Shown: one piece after another, positions 13,301 to 26,080 of the stretch
How the letters are laid out: every line of letters starts with the position of its first letter
Numbering within the stretch: the stretch's first letter is position 1
Origin: Anaeramoeba flamelloides
Lineage: Eukaryota; Metamonada; Anaeramoebidae
Direction: 5' to 3'
Assembly: GCA_027625915.1 (NCBI GenBank)
Contig: JANTQA010000072.1
Span: 620,001-684,000 of the forward strand
Length of the DNA: 64,000 nucleotides
Program-made: the position numbers and the translations under genes
Notes under the pieces: generated by a model
The model's input: the letters and a program-made list of their open reading frames with translations, nothing else
Told to the model about the DNA's origin: nothing
The model's database searches: none

Positions 13301-16300
13301 ACCAAAATTCGATTTGTGAAAAAAAAAACTTATTTAATCAATTCTCGAAGAAATACCAAATTAGAACCATTTACTCATTGGAATGTTAACACTTTTTTAT
13401 AAATTACAATACTCACAAAACAAAAAATAAATAATTATCAATACAAATAAATCAAGTGTTTAAAAATTTTGGAGAGAGCAAAACAAAAAAATACATTGGT
13501 AAATTTGTTGAAATTCTATTAGGAATATTGATCGATCAAAAGACTAGATACATTAACTAATTTTATTTGAGTTTTTCCAAAAAGAAAAACTCAACTTTAC
13601 CTAATATCAATTGTTGATAAAATTTTGATCGAACGAAACAAGTAGGTAATTCAAAAAATGAAATGAAAACAAAAAAACTCAAAGATGAAAAAATGATTTT
13701 CATATTTCAAAAATCAAAATTATTTACTATTTGAATGAAATTGTATTATTGTGATTGTTTGGAACGTTTTAGCTATGTGGAAAATTTTGAATTTGAGTTT
13801 AGTTTTTAAAAAAGTGAGTTACAAAAGACAATTAAAAATTTATTGAAAAAAAAAATGCTTTTTTATTTTTTTTTTTTTATTATTTAACGGAGGAGTTTTT
13901 AATTCCTCTTATTTGCCCGAATTCCTAAATTATGATTTAGGAATTTTGTTAAAGACTCAAAAATAAATTTATTACCCACTAAAGCTAATAAATATGATGA
14001 ATCTCTTTTTCTAATAATATCAAAAATAGTAATATATTTATTTTTTAATATATTAGAGATGTTAAATTTTTTTGATTCAGATATCCAGTTTTTACGATTA
14101 TTTTCATAGGCTGGGCAGTTCCAGAGAAAATGAAAAAAATGCTTTTTTAAAGAGTAACTTTTGTCCCTTTATATATAATAATCATGAATGTAATATTTGC
14201 TTATTCATGACGAATCAATTAAGAAGATTTCTGATTTTCAATATGCCGTCTTCAAGTGGAAAAAGTTAATTGATTTTTATTTTCAATATTTTTATATGAT
14301 TTATTGGAAAAGAAATTTCTTTCAATAAGAGTGTTTCACGTTTTTCAATTTTTTTAATACAAAGGTTTGATGAATTCAAATTAATAAATTGTATTTTATA
14401 AAACCTCGTCATCTTGGGATTAATATTGGGCTGAAAAAAGTCTTTATGAAAAAAAAAAAAAAAATGTAAAAAGTAAAAAATAGTTTTCAGCCTTCATAAA
14501 ATGAAATAATAAAAAAAATTGTAAAAATTTTACTAACTTCATGAATGAATGAATAAACTAGTTTTTATTTGAGTCATTTTGTCAAATACTTTATTTAAAT
14601 TTTTCGAAAAAAAAAAATATGAGGGGGATCTATTTCAAAAGATAATCTTAATTGAAGAGTTAATCCAAAAAAAAGAAAATTTCATACACAATTTTTCGAA
14701 TTTTGATGAAAAAAAAGGGAATTTTCAATTTTTGAAAATTATTTTTTGGCAAATAAAAAACCTTTTTTTGATTTAGAATTAAAAATTAAAATAAAAAAAA
14801 GTATCAAGTATATCAAATTGTAAAAATAAGTGAAGAGAAGCTTACAAATACCAAAAATTTACATTTTTTTTTCTTTTTTCGTTCTAATAACTTGTTTAAA
14901 AGTTAATTAAATTTATTCAACTTTTGTGAAAAAATACAAATAACTATTATTTCTAAGATCTCTAAAAAAAAAAAAAAAAAAGAACACTATACATCAGAAT
15001 TGTGAAACTAGTGTGATTTTTAATATTTTTAATAAAGAATCAAGATGATAATCCACATTCTGATTTAAAATGAGAAAAATAAAAAAAAAAAACGTGAAAC
15101 GCACTTAATAGAAAAAAATCCTATTCTTCAAAATTCAGAAACACTCGAATTTCTTTATCAGTATATTACTTTACTTTCAATTCGACCCTTAAATGAAAAT
15201 TTTTACGGTTTATTTAAAAAAAAAAATCATTTTTTTATTCAAATAACAAAAATAAAAATAAATTTGGAAAATAATATTTTTTTTTTTAGTAGAATATTAA
15301 TTCAAATAAAAATAAAAGGATGAAAAATAATTCATTCTACGAAAAATAATTCATTTCAAATAAAGTTGAGTCATTATGGTGAAAAATAATTGTCTGAATT
15401 GGAAAAAAAAAAATTTATAATTTTTATGAGTACACATAAAACCAATCAAAAACTAACCAACATGTGAAGCGTGATCGATCTCCAAAAATCAACAATCAAA
15501 AAAGAGAAACATTTTTAGAACAAAGTGCCAAAGAGAGACACTCAATTTCCAATCTAAGTGCTAGAATATTTAATTTTGAAAACAGCTATGTTTGTTTTAA
15601 TATTTTCTAACTTTATGTACTTTATGAGATCTTGGTGATTTTTTGCTTTTTTTTTCGAAAAATGAGCTTATTTTTATCGTAAGAATGTTATAAAATTTTT
15701 ACTTTGTCAAATATAGAGAGTTACAAAATAACCACAAATTAGATTAAATCGAATTAAATTGATTGTACACTTAAGGAAAACTATTTCTTTTAAATTAAAG
15801 AAATTTAAGCCTTTTGAAATAGAAATTTACAAAAAGAAACAATTTGATTTTTTTTTTAAAATTTGATTTTTTTGGAATTGAGAATGCTTATAAACTTTTT
15901 TTTTTAATAGAATTTTTTGGCAATGAGATCCTCTCAGAAATTTTTTTTTTAGTTATTTGAATTTTATCAGTCATAAGAAGGGCAATTTCACAATACCCTT
16001 TTTAGGTTTCAAATCGCTCCTGGAGTATTGGGCAAATCCTATAGTAAATGACTAGATCCTTAAATTCACACAACTTAAAATACACAAAGAACAAAAATAT
16101 CGCATTCATCGAAAAACAGCAGACACATTTCAAAAAAATCAATTAAATCTATATAATTTTCTAAATTTTCTTTCAAAATTTGTTTAATGCAAATAAAATT
16201 TTAAATTGTAAACAAAATAGAATCACATTGGAGGGGATTTACCAAATCCATTTATGGCGAAGAAGATCGAAAATCGCCAATTGTGGTATATATTATTTCG

Positions 16301-16903
16301 GGATCTGTATATGCCGGAGTTCATGCATTAAATAATGGAAGCAATGATATTGGTGTATATTTACTTGTCTTATTTAATATCATTTCAGAAGGTGCGTTAT
16401 GGTATGGACTCTATTCAACAACTCACGATCTTGTTGGAAATTGGTACCAACACGATATTGATGATCTTTTTTCGATCTGGTTTGGTGCAACTTCTTTGGC
16501 AGGATATGCTCTTCCCGCAGGCCAAATTGCACCTTTTTATATTAAATGTAAAAACAAATGGATTTCAGGTGGCGCCTTTGGACCAGGCGGCTCAATCATT
16601 TATATTTTCCAAAATTTATGGACTTTATCCGTAATACTGACTTTAAGATATATCATTAAACATTATAATACCCCCCTAAGCCCAGTATATATTCTATTTT
16701 TTTATACTTTTTTTCCTTTTTTTTCTGTTTCTCATTTTTTTTTATTACTCTAATCTAATCAAATATTTTAATTTTATTTTTTCTTTCTTCCTTTTGTAAA
16801 ATTTTTAAAATTATAGCAGGAAAACAAGAAATTCGAAACTGATCAAGTTTTTGAAGAAGATTTTATGTCAAGCGGTACCTTTGAAAGCACTTCAACAGAC
16901 TAA
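10333..16903 (+). CDS. multi-pass membrane protein, three exons, 399 aa
   Basis: I propose exons 10333-10984, 16221-16684 and 16820-16903, together exactly 400 codons. Exon 1 ends in GAAG before a strong GTAAGT. Exon 2 follows AAAATAG and restores the frame as GVDE-ESHWRGF. Exon 3 follows TTATAGCAG and ends with two stop codons. Hydrophobic segments lie near residues 15-37, 72-92, 105-127, 155-178, 196-214, 238-257, 262-285, 305-330 and 345-365, so eight or nine membrane spans are likely. The C-terminus is acidic and Ser/Thr-rich (FEEDF, then SSGTFESTSTD). No family was recognised; a receptor-like or transporter-like protein is possible. The first intron is 5,236 bp and contains transposon remains. 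If that junction is wrong, exon 1 could instead splice to 11083 and stop at 11201. Confidence 0.7.
11356..11609. mobile_element. MITE-2, CAGCC ends, TA target site
   Basis: This is a 254-bp element with imperfect terminal inverted repeats. The left end is CAGCCAATGCC and the right end is the complement of CAGCCTGAGGAA. It is flanked by TA. It contains AATAAGGCACAAAA blocks like those of MITE-1, so the two families are probably related. Confidence 0.7.
11853..12010. repeat. palindromic repeat, AGGTTTTTTT family
   Basis: The left part is a hairpin of roughly 35-bp arms around AAACCGAAAATT and AATTTTCAGTTT. A second smaller palindrome around AATTGAATAAAATC follows. The first hairpin recurs almost unchanged at 48778-48860. 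The stretch just downstream (12010-12170) is unusually GC-rich for this window, with repeated CACTT and TCTACG strings. Confidence 0.6.
13860..14440 (-). mobile_element. LINE 3' end, antisense inside the membrane-protein intron
   Basis: Read on the minus strand, this encodes pieces matching the C-terminal part of the LINE at 32361-34250: HFLWNCPAYENNRK, a LLALVGNKFIFESL-like block and NLGIRANKR. It ends in the same stem (CGGAGGAG) and A-rich tail. It is truncated at its 5' end and broken by several frameshifts. Confidence 0.75.
14570..15060. repeat. dispersed repeat B, copy 1
   Basis: This matches 35632-36120 over most of its length. Shared strings include GTCAAATACTTTATTTAAAT and TTTTTTTTCTTTTTTCGTTC. 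It lies just beside the antisense LINE tail. The second copy lies beside another LINE fragment, so B may be part of a LINE-associated unit or a shared insertion target. Confidence 0.6.
15365..16060. repeat. dispersed repeat C, copy 1
   Basis: This is homologous to 27265-27950. Shared strings include CGATCTCCAAAAATCAACAA and AATTTCCAAT. In the second copy, part of it forms a strong GC-rich hairpin. Function unknown. Confidence 0.6.
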
Positions 16904-19277
16904 TAATAATCTTTCTTTATAGAGAAAAGAATTTTAGAATTTTTCAGAGAATTTGATTTTATTTCCATTGTAATTTTTAAATTTTCTTTTCAATTTTCTT
17001 TTCTTTTAATTTTTTTTTCTTTACTTTACTGGATTTAACTCTTTATTTATAATTTAATTTTATTTATTTATTTTCTTAATGAAACGAAATTTTGAAGAGA
17101 AAAAAACACTCTATTTTTTTCTTTATTGTTTTTTTTTTAAATTTAATATTTTAATTTTTTGCTAAAGAGAGAAATGTAACACCTTTTTGATAAAAATCGA
17201 GAAACGATTTCCTTTCATTAAGATCAAAAAAGGTTTTATTTTTGAAAAATATATACTTAATTACAGTTTTAAAACAATTCAAATCTATTATAATATTAAT
17301 TTTAAAAAAGATCTAACTCAACTTTGTTTCTGTTAAAGGGCCCACTCAAAAAATTATCAAATATCAATTATTTTTCATATATGATCTCTGAAAGAGTTAA
17401 TAAAAAATAAGTAGAATAATAAATATCAAAGAATAGTTGATATATGTCTGGAATAACTTTTATAAATCAATAGTTTTTCTTAAAAATTGAAAAACTAAAA
17501 ATTCTTAGGGACTGTTGAGAAAAATAGCAATGTTCATTTCTATTTTCAATTGAAGATTAATGAAAAAATTCCAATAGAAATAAATAAATTTTTTCGATAA
17601 TAATTTTCACATTTATAATATTACAATAACAGGCTTTTAGTTAGTGGCTATCGATCTTGCAATAAAAAAAAATATTTCAAATGACTTGAGATTTCTATAA
17701 AAAATTGAAAAACAAAAAAACAAAAATGTAAAAAAATAATTTCATTTTTGAAATTTTAAGAAAAAATCTACTTAATTCCAAAACAAATTATTATAATTAT
17801 TTATAACTTGTAAAAAAAATTATTCATTCATTTGGTCAGATTTTTATGAACATTTTTTCTAGTATATTATCGGGGTTGGAACATATTATAAACTTTTTAA
17901 TACTATATATTATACTAAACTGAATTATTCAAATCATTTTGTGAATGAAATATATGGGATGTTTTAATATATATGAGAGTGTAGTGTTTTATCCTAGTAG
18001 AATATATTTCCATATTAGCTAAAAAATGGAAATCAAGAAAATATTAAAATTGATCAATAAAAAATTAAAAAAAAATTATTTCTTGATTCTTATGTATAAT
18101 ATTTGATACACTTACTTATTATTTACTTGTTTTTTTTTTTTAATTTTGAATTGAAAAACTTTGATCCTGCAAATTATTTTTAAAAGCAAATTACTGTCTA
18201 TTTTTAAAGAAAGAATTCGAAAATGAAATTTTAAAAATTCCTATTTTCATTTAACTCATCTAATTCAGATTTTTGATTCCCAAAAATAGTATATTTTTTA
18301 ATTCTTCTTCTAGAAATAAAGATTAATTGGACAGATTTGTTTGATTTAATAATAATTTATTATCCATTAAATTGAAAACTAAAAATAATTCAGAATTTTA
18401 CTATTAATTTTTTCTAGAATTTGTCGTTGATTCAGAGTTGAATCTTTTGTAATTGTTTTTAGATTTCGACAATTTCAATTTCTTTATTTTATTTTTTTGA
18501 AATAGTATTTATTATATTGGTTTTGTTTGATAAAAATATTTGAAAATTGAATTTTGAAAGTCAATTTGTAAAAAAAACAAATTATCGTTAACAAACAATG
18601 AATAGTAAAGGTGGAAGAAAACCAAAGTAATCTCTTGTTTAGGTTCATCTAAATTAAGAAGATAAATAAAACAAATCTTGAAAAATAGACTTTGTCGATT
18701 TTTTTTTTCATTTTTGATTTCAACAAATTTATCTTAGAAGGTGATCTTTCTAAAATTTGTAATTCAAAAAAAAAAATATTTATTTCAAATACATCGCCTT
18801 TTATTTCTATTTTTTTGGTTTATTCTCGGATTAATTTCACTTATTTCGTATAAACATATTTCTAGATCCAAAATATAATTCAATAAAACCAAAAATATAA
18901 TCAAAAACAAATATTGAAAAAATTGAAAAACTAAAGATTCAACTCTGGTTTACATTGTTTTTTTTTCACAAATAGAGTAACAAATAGTTTTTCGATTTCA
19001 AAGTTTTAATATCCTTTGGCACACAAAAAATATTTTTTCAGTAATTGTGTCACAATAAAAAAAATTTGAAAATGGAAAAAATTTACCAACTTTTTATAAT
19101 AATTTTATTATATTAAAATAAAAAATTCCAAAAAATATAAGTAAAAAAAAAAAATGAATTAATTCAAATTAAAAATACAAGTAAAACAAATTTAAAAAAA
19201 CAAAAAAGAAAATAAAAAGATTTTATTATATTATTAAAGATCCCAAGAAAAAAAAAAAAAAAAATAATCAAAAACAA
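16904..19277. other. convergent intergenic region
   Basis: This lies between the 3' ends of the membrane-protein gene (+) and the large minus-strand gene. No gene was seen. A possible loose foldback is suggested by AGAGTTGAATCTTTTG near 18435 and a near-complement around 18935-18950. Both genes must end transcription here, but no terminator could be identified. Confidence 0.5.
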
Positions 19278-22200
19278 TTACTTTTTTAATTTCTTGAAAT
19301 TTAAAATAAAATCATTTCTTTCTTGTAAAATTTTTGACTGTCTTTTTAATAAAAATGCTCTTGAATTGTTAATATAATTGATAAAATCATTAACACGAAT
19401 ATTATTTTTAAATTTTATATAAATGAATTGATTTTCGCCGATAGTAATATATAAGACTGCTTTATCATTAAAGGTTCTTTTATCTCTCCAAGCATTAATA
19501 TATTTAACATGGTGGATGCGTTTTTTATTTGGACAATTATATAGAAAAAAATTCAATCCATTAACACTCAATTTAATCCACCCATCTGCAGAAAAATTAA
19601 ACATATCATCTAAATAAATGATTTTAAATTGCCTTTGTGTTTCTTTTATTGGAATTTTTTTTGCATTTATTTTTTTTTTTCTTTTTATTCGTGGGTTTTG
19701 TTGTTTAGAAATATTATAATTCTTTTCCCTTTCAGAGGAAATAGAATATAAAGAATATAAATTCGAGGCAGATGAAAGTAAAGTTTCCGTCAATCCATTA
19801 TCACCGGTTTTTGTCCGTGATATTGTTCGTGTTCTTGTGTAAGTAGGTGTCCGTGTCCGTATCATACTCCTTACTCTTGAAGTTGAACTTTCCGAAATTG
19901 TTTCTGTGTAATTATTGGATTTATTTAAATTTTTCAAATGATATTTTGAATTATAATTGGAATCTATTTTTTTCTCTAAAATTATATTTGATTCAGAGTC
20001 AGAATCCGAATATAAATCAGTTTCAGAATTTATATCTAAATTGTTGTTGTTACTGTCATTAAATCTGTGCTGTTTTTTACTTTCACCATTAATATTATTT
20101 CTACCCTTTCCATGTCCATTTCCATTTCCATCACTATCTTTGCCATTGCTATTATTGTCGAGATTATAATTGCCATTCTTTAAGAATTTTTTTCTCTTCC
20201 TTTTCTTATCCTGAATTCTTAAATAATTCAGTTCAATCATAAAGCATGCTATTTTTAACCATTCTAAAGCGTATTCTTGATCAACAAAACGAAATTTATA
20301 AATATTATTATTATTCTGATAAATCTTTATTACTCTATTTTGGAAATTTTTCGCAGGTTTAATTCTTACAGAAGAATAAGAAATTTTTTTTGATAAATTT
20401 GGCTGTATGATTTGAAAAGATAAACGTGACATCATTATAACGGCAGGTACTTTCTTCTCATTAATATTGCTTTCAAATTTAGGAAATTTTTTTAAAGGCA
20501 ATACAAATGTTGGAAATTCTAATGAATAATGATTATCATTTGGTTTGCATATATTTTTTTGAAAAGATAGAAATCTCCATAAAAAAACTTGTCTATGTCT
20601 AGGGTTGGAAAAACCAAAAAAAAAGCTGTTTTGTTTATTTTCATTATCCATATTAACATCACGGTTGTCATCACTATCACCATCACCATCAATATTATCG
20701 TTATGGTTATGCTTATCATTATGGCTGAAGCTTATCATTAAACAGTTATTTTTTATTGGTATTGTTTTTATTGTAATTTGGTTCAGAGTTGAATAGATTG
20801 GTTCAGAATTTTCATTCATTAATATTAAACCAAATTCAAATAATTTAAGGATTCCTTGCTTACTATTTCTAATTAGTTTTGTAGGATGTAAAAAATAAAT
20901 TTTAAAACAATAATGAATAGATCCAAATTTTTTAGAGTGATCATTTTTTGGTAATTTAATAATTTTTGATAATTTTATTTGTTTTAAATTTAAAAAAAAT
21001 TTTTTTTTTTGTTTTTTATTTTTAAATTCAAGAACAATTTTATTTTTATGATTCTCTAATAATTGCAATTGAATGTTTGTAGAATTTAAATCATAATTTA
21101 AAATTTTTATATTTCTTCTCATAAATGTTTGAATAATCAACGGTTTATTAGAATTTGTTACCAATGAAGAGGCAAAATCTGATGATTCGAAGTGATTTGA
21201 GAACAGTACTAATCTTTTATTACTTAAGATCAATTTATAATCAATTTTTTTAATTCCATTTCTACCATTTTTTAAAATTTTCTGTTTCATTTTTTGTTTT
21301 TTTTTATTTTTCATGTTTGGATTTTGAAAGATATTTAATTGATGTTTAAAATTTTTATTATTTTTTGAAAACTCTTGTGAAATTAAATTTATTTTTGTTG
21401 CAAAGCAACGTGAGTTAATTGATAAACCGACCCAACTCGAATAATTATTTAAAAAGGCTATTCTACATTCTTCAGCAATAATCTCGTTTTGAAATAAACA
21501 TTTAACTAAACCAAAACCATTACCAAGGTCAATCCATAATATCGATTTATTTGAATCTATTATTCTTCTGGGTCTACTTCTGGGTAAATATTCGCAATAT
21601 AATTGGCCTAAATTGGTTTTTAAAAGAAAGCAATCTGTATAAAGATAAATTAACCCTTCAATGCCCATCAAAATATTATCAGAATTTAATATTTTAATTT
21701 TATAGAAGGAATGGTGATAAAAATTGTTCTTTAACGAATATGAATAATATTTTGAAAAGCTATTAATAAATTTTATTGTTGGGATAATATTCATAAATTC
21801 ATATTCATCAATTTGGAATCGAAAATATTGGCTATGCTTGGAGATATGATACAATTTTGAATATAAAGAATAATATCTTTTGATATTCAAATCATCAAAT
21901 CTGATTTCAAAATGATCTTTATATAAAAAAATTATTGCATTTCCCAAGCATTCCTCCAAAGTATTAATTATAGGAATTTTAAATTTCTCATAATTGATAA
22001 TTTTTTCTTTAACTTTTTCGATATTATCCTTCATATGTATATTGATTTTTTTAATATTTTTCTTATTTGGCTTGTAATAATAAAGTGAACGTGAATTTAT
22101 AGATTTATTACAATCATATATATTATCTTCTGGGCTAAGTACTGTAGCATGGTTTCCTAAAGTCTTTGTCAATTCTGGATTATAATATATTCTTCTAAAA

Positions 22201-23308
22201 TAACAATAAATATTTATCAATAAATCTCTTTCAAAGCGATTTGAGCAATCAAAAATTATTTTTTGTTTATTATTATCGTTAAATAATATTCTTTTCAAAT
22301 TAACAGTATGAAGAAATATTTTTTGAAGAATTGAATATTTATTTGAAATAATAACCTGAGTGTTCTTTTTATTATTTTGTTGAATTAATATTCCTGAATT
22401 TGTTAATTTAATAAGAATATTTTTTATTTTTGAAAAATCTTTCTTCAATGGATCTTTTTTTTTTATAATCAACATTTTTTTTTTTTTTTTTTTAGTCATG
22501 CTTTTATTTGTAATGTTCGTCTTTTTATTTTTAATGTTCATCTTTTTATTTTTTCGAATTTCATTCAAAGTGTTTCCAATAGAAATTGATATTAAAGTTG
22601 CCTTGATAATAAATTCTCTTTTAATAATGATACTCTTTATTTTTTTTTCAATTTCCTTTTTATAATTTTTTTTACCAGGATCTTGGATTATTAAATTATT
22701 GTTTTGGCTTGTTATATATGAAATAGGAAAATTATATTTATTTATTAATATTTCACTTTGTCCTAAATTATTAAAATAGGAAAAATAGGATATCTGATTA
22801 TTTATTTGTGCATTTTTACTATTAATACAAATTTTCTTGGAAAAAATAAGAGATCTAATAGATTCGTTTTTTATTTGAATACAATTTTTATTTTCTTTTT
22901 TCTTTTTTTTAAGGTTTGTAATTTTTTGAATTTTTTCCATTTTTTTTTTTAATGTTAAAAATGGGTACAAATTTTTATTTTTTTCAAAAAATAATTTTAA
23001 ACAATTAATTAAAATTTCCATTTCGTTTGTTGAATTACAATTAATTACAAATCCAAGATTTACTTTTGTTTTTATATTCTTAAAAAATAATTGGAATTGT
23101 GTATCATTGTCTTTACAAAGTATTATTTGAACATTTGTTAATTTATAAATAAATTGATAATTTTTTTTTTTTTTTTTTTGCTTTTGCTCTTGTTTCTTTT
23201 TTTGTTTTGTTTTTCTTTCTTTTTCTAATCTTTTTTTTTGTATTTCCTCTTTTTTTTGTTTTTTTTCTTGATCTTCACTTTTATCCATTTCAATTGTAAT
23301 TGTGATTC

Positions 23309-23378
<70 letters not shown>

Positions 23379-24170
23379 TTGATCTTTTATCAGTAAATAA
23401 TTATTTTTAAAAAGAAAAATTATTTTTTTATTATTCAAGTTAAAGACTTTAAATTTAGCAAAAGAACGAAAATAGAATCTTAAAGAGATTGCAAAAGATT
23501 CATTTTGAAATTTTGGGAATATTGTACCAAATCCCCTGATTGATTGTAAATTTTTCATTATTTTGGGATTAAATTTATGAAATAATTGAAATGTTTTATT
23601 AATCAAAATTCCATGGTCATAACTGTTTGATTGTAAAAGATATGAATTTTTTATAATTGTATTATTTGTTTGTCTTTTGGTTAAATTTGATTCACCTTCT
23701 TGCTTATAAATTGTTAATTTAAATTTTTTTATATACTTTTCAAAAAAATTGATTTCTAATTTGGTTATTAAAGAATATTGGAATTTACACGTAAATCCAT
23801 TTGTCAATTGAAGTGTAACTTCATTTAATTTGAAATGTAAAATTGCTGGAACAATTACTTCCTTTGGTGTCAAATATGATAAATAAAATAATACATCAAA
23901 TCTTCCATAAAATTGTTCAACATATTTTTGATAATCTTTGTTTATTATCTTTTCCTCAGTATCTTGTACTTTAGTTTCGTTATTATTCATTGTTTTTTGG
24001 TTTAATAATAATTCTTTTTGGTTAATATCTGAATGTTTTTCAATTTCATTTGTAATATTAGTCCAAATTTCTGTTTTCTCAATATAACTTGAAATTTTTG
24101 GTTTAAAGCCACTTAATTCTATCATAATCCCTAAACATGCAATTAATTTTAATAGATTTTGGATCGTCAT
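19278..24170 (-). CDS. large protein of apparently repeated PH-like units, 1,630 aa
   Basis: A single open frame with no intron. I start it at the ATG at 24170, although the frame stays open to 24299. Near residues 264-288 is an Asn tract coded by a (TTA)n repeat, followed by a Lys-rich stretch. The rest shows recurring blocks of short beta-type strands that end in an amphipathic helix. Examples are a strand block around LYCEYLPRSRPRRI (about 850-870) followed by a helix, another beginning VIMMSRLSFQII (about 1247), and the last around VNGLNFFLYNC (about 1543). This layout resembles a series of PH-like folds, which bind lipids or proteins, but I infer that from pattern alone. Residues about 1333-1497 are a disordered Asn/Ser/Asp linker with RTRT repeats. 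The in-frame sequence upstream of the ATG resembles a kinase catalytic loop. Confidence 0.75.
23305..23378. repeat. (TTA)n microsatellite coding for poly-Asn
   Basis: An uninterrupted trinucleotide tract read as AAT codons on the minus strand within the large PH-like gene. Length variation would change only the Asn tract. Confidence 0.9.
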
Positions 24171-24299
24171 TTCCTGAAAAATAAATGAAAAAGGTACACC
24201 ATACCTCAAACTAAAATCATTGATCTGGGTTATTAAAAAGTTCTGATCACTAGTCTTTAGATTTCTATGAATTAGAATAATATTATTTGGGATATAATT

Positions 24300-26080
24300 T
24301 CAAAGGTAAAAAAAAAACAATTAATATTTATATTAAAATTTCCATTATTTAAGTGTATTTAATTTCTTTTTTCTTCTATATCCAAATATAAAATTCAAAA
24401 ATAATAAACCATTTATTTATTTATTTTTGATTTTTGAATTAGATTTTTAAGATATTATTATCCACTAATTTAATTAACCATATTAGTTTTATTAGTTTTT
24501 TTTATTTGATATTAAAATTGTAATAAAAAAAATATATGTATTATTTTTCAAAAAAAAAATAATGTTTTTTTATTTTTAAAACTTGTCGAATAATAACTAG
24601 AAAATCTTGTTTCATTGAAAAAAAAAAAAAATGTTGAAACACAATTATTATAATAAACACGAAAATCAATTTAAATTAAAGATAAAACTAGTTTTTCTTA
24701 TTTATTTTTTGAAGTTATTTTTTTGTAGAACCAGAAACCACAAAATTTTACTTTTTTTTTTTGCTAAATAGTGGAAACTTATAATAAGGCATTTATATAT
24801 AATTCAACTTTACAGTTCATTTATTTCAATTTTTTTTTTAAAAGTGCTCTGAGATTTTTTATTTGTAAACTATAAAGTAAAACCATGCAATTTTTGCAAT
24901 TACTGGAGATGGTAAAAAACAATAATTTATGAAGAAAGTTTCTACATTCATAATTCTAGCCTTCTTATCAAATTGATTTTTTTACAATTGATAAATGCTC
25001 AGACAGTGTTATTATTAAATATTCTCCATAATTTTGATTTTATATATAATTATCCCAAACTCTAGTATCTGACTTGTAAATGGAAAAACCTTTTTTTTTT
25101 ACTCTAAGGATTCAAAGAAAGAAATTGGAAGTGGTGATCTCTTTTTCTTTGAATGTAATTTTTTTTATTCCATATTTTGAGTGAATTGACAATTCTAAAT
25201 CAAAGAAAGATTGGATAATCGAAAAATGAGATAAAATATTACCCCTTTTAAGGGATAATCACAGTCATAGATTGTCCCTTCATTGATAAATGTTCTAATC
25301 GAATGTAAATCATATTAGTACTCTAAGATTTAAATAACTAAAAAGAAATTGTTTGTCAATATAATTTAACAATAAACTATTAGATTTTTTACTAAGGATC
25401 GCAATAAAAATTTGTCATTTTTGGAAAGTGTTTTTTTGAATTATATTTCCCAAATCTAAAAATAGAAACTCAAAATAATAATATTACAGTATTTAAAAAT
25501 TAATATTTAGATTTTCCATAAGTAACTATTTTTTTATTTTTTTTACACAAAATACCAACTCAACAATTATTAACATAAACCACAAAGGTTGAATCTTTTA
25601 GTTTGATTTCGATGTAACTAGTTGTGTTTTCAATGTATTTCTAATAATTGTAAAATAATAGACAACATAATCTCTTGAGGTAAATATTTAATTTTGTAAT
25701 AAAAAAGAATTTTTTCTACTCATAAACATTTCAAGACAAAGTTAATAGATTAGCGTCATCATATATTCGTCCATAATTTAAGTGTTTTGTACTCGAAAGA
25801 AAATGATATTAGTACTTTTTGATTAAAATATACTCGAAAATTTTATTATTAAATTTATTGAACAATAAATTAATTGATTTTTTTTACTAAGGATCACAAA
25901 AAAAAATTGTATTTTTGTAAAATTTTTATTTTGATTACTTTTTCAAATTTCAAAATAGAAACTACACAATAATAGTATTCTAGATATTTCAAAAGTATTA
26001 TTTAGAATTTTCAATATTAAATATTTCTTTCAACTATTTAATTTCAAGGTTTTAACGAAGTAAGTATATTGAACCATTTT
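24300..26080. other. gene-free region upstream of the large minus-strand gene
   Basis: AT-rich DNA with no supported coding segment. It presumably carries the promoter of the 19278-24170 gene and, if the kinase-like segment is real, should hold the missing N-lobe exons. None was recognised. Confidence 0.5.

Larger units (their letters stand above)
10985..16220 (+). other. 5.2-kb repeat-filled intron
   Basis: The span between the first two membrane-protein exons holds a MITE (11356-11609), a foldback unit (11853-12010), an antisense LINE tail (13860-14440) and copies of dispersed repeats B and C. Only its ends resemble the short introns of this window. Confidence 0.6.

Noticed and set aside
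24178-24208. A 31-bp GT...CAG stretch that could be an ultra-short intron
   Set aside because: Far shorter than any other intron here, and the frame is open through it.
25105-25170. Plus-strand reading KKEIGSGD resembling a kinase glycine loop
   Set aside because: Wrong strand for the kinase-like segment at 24170-24299, very short, and no following N-lobe motifs.
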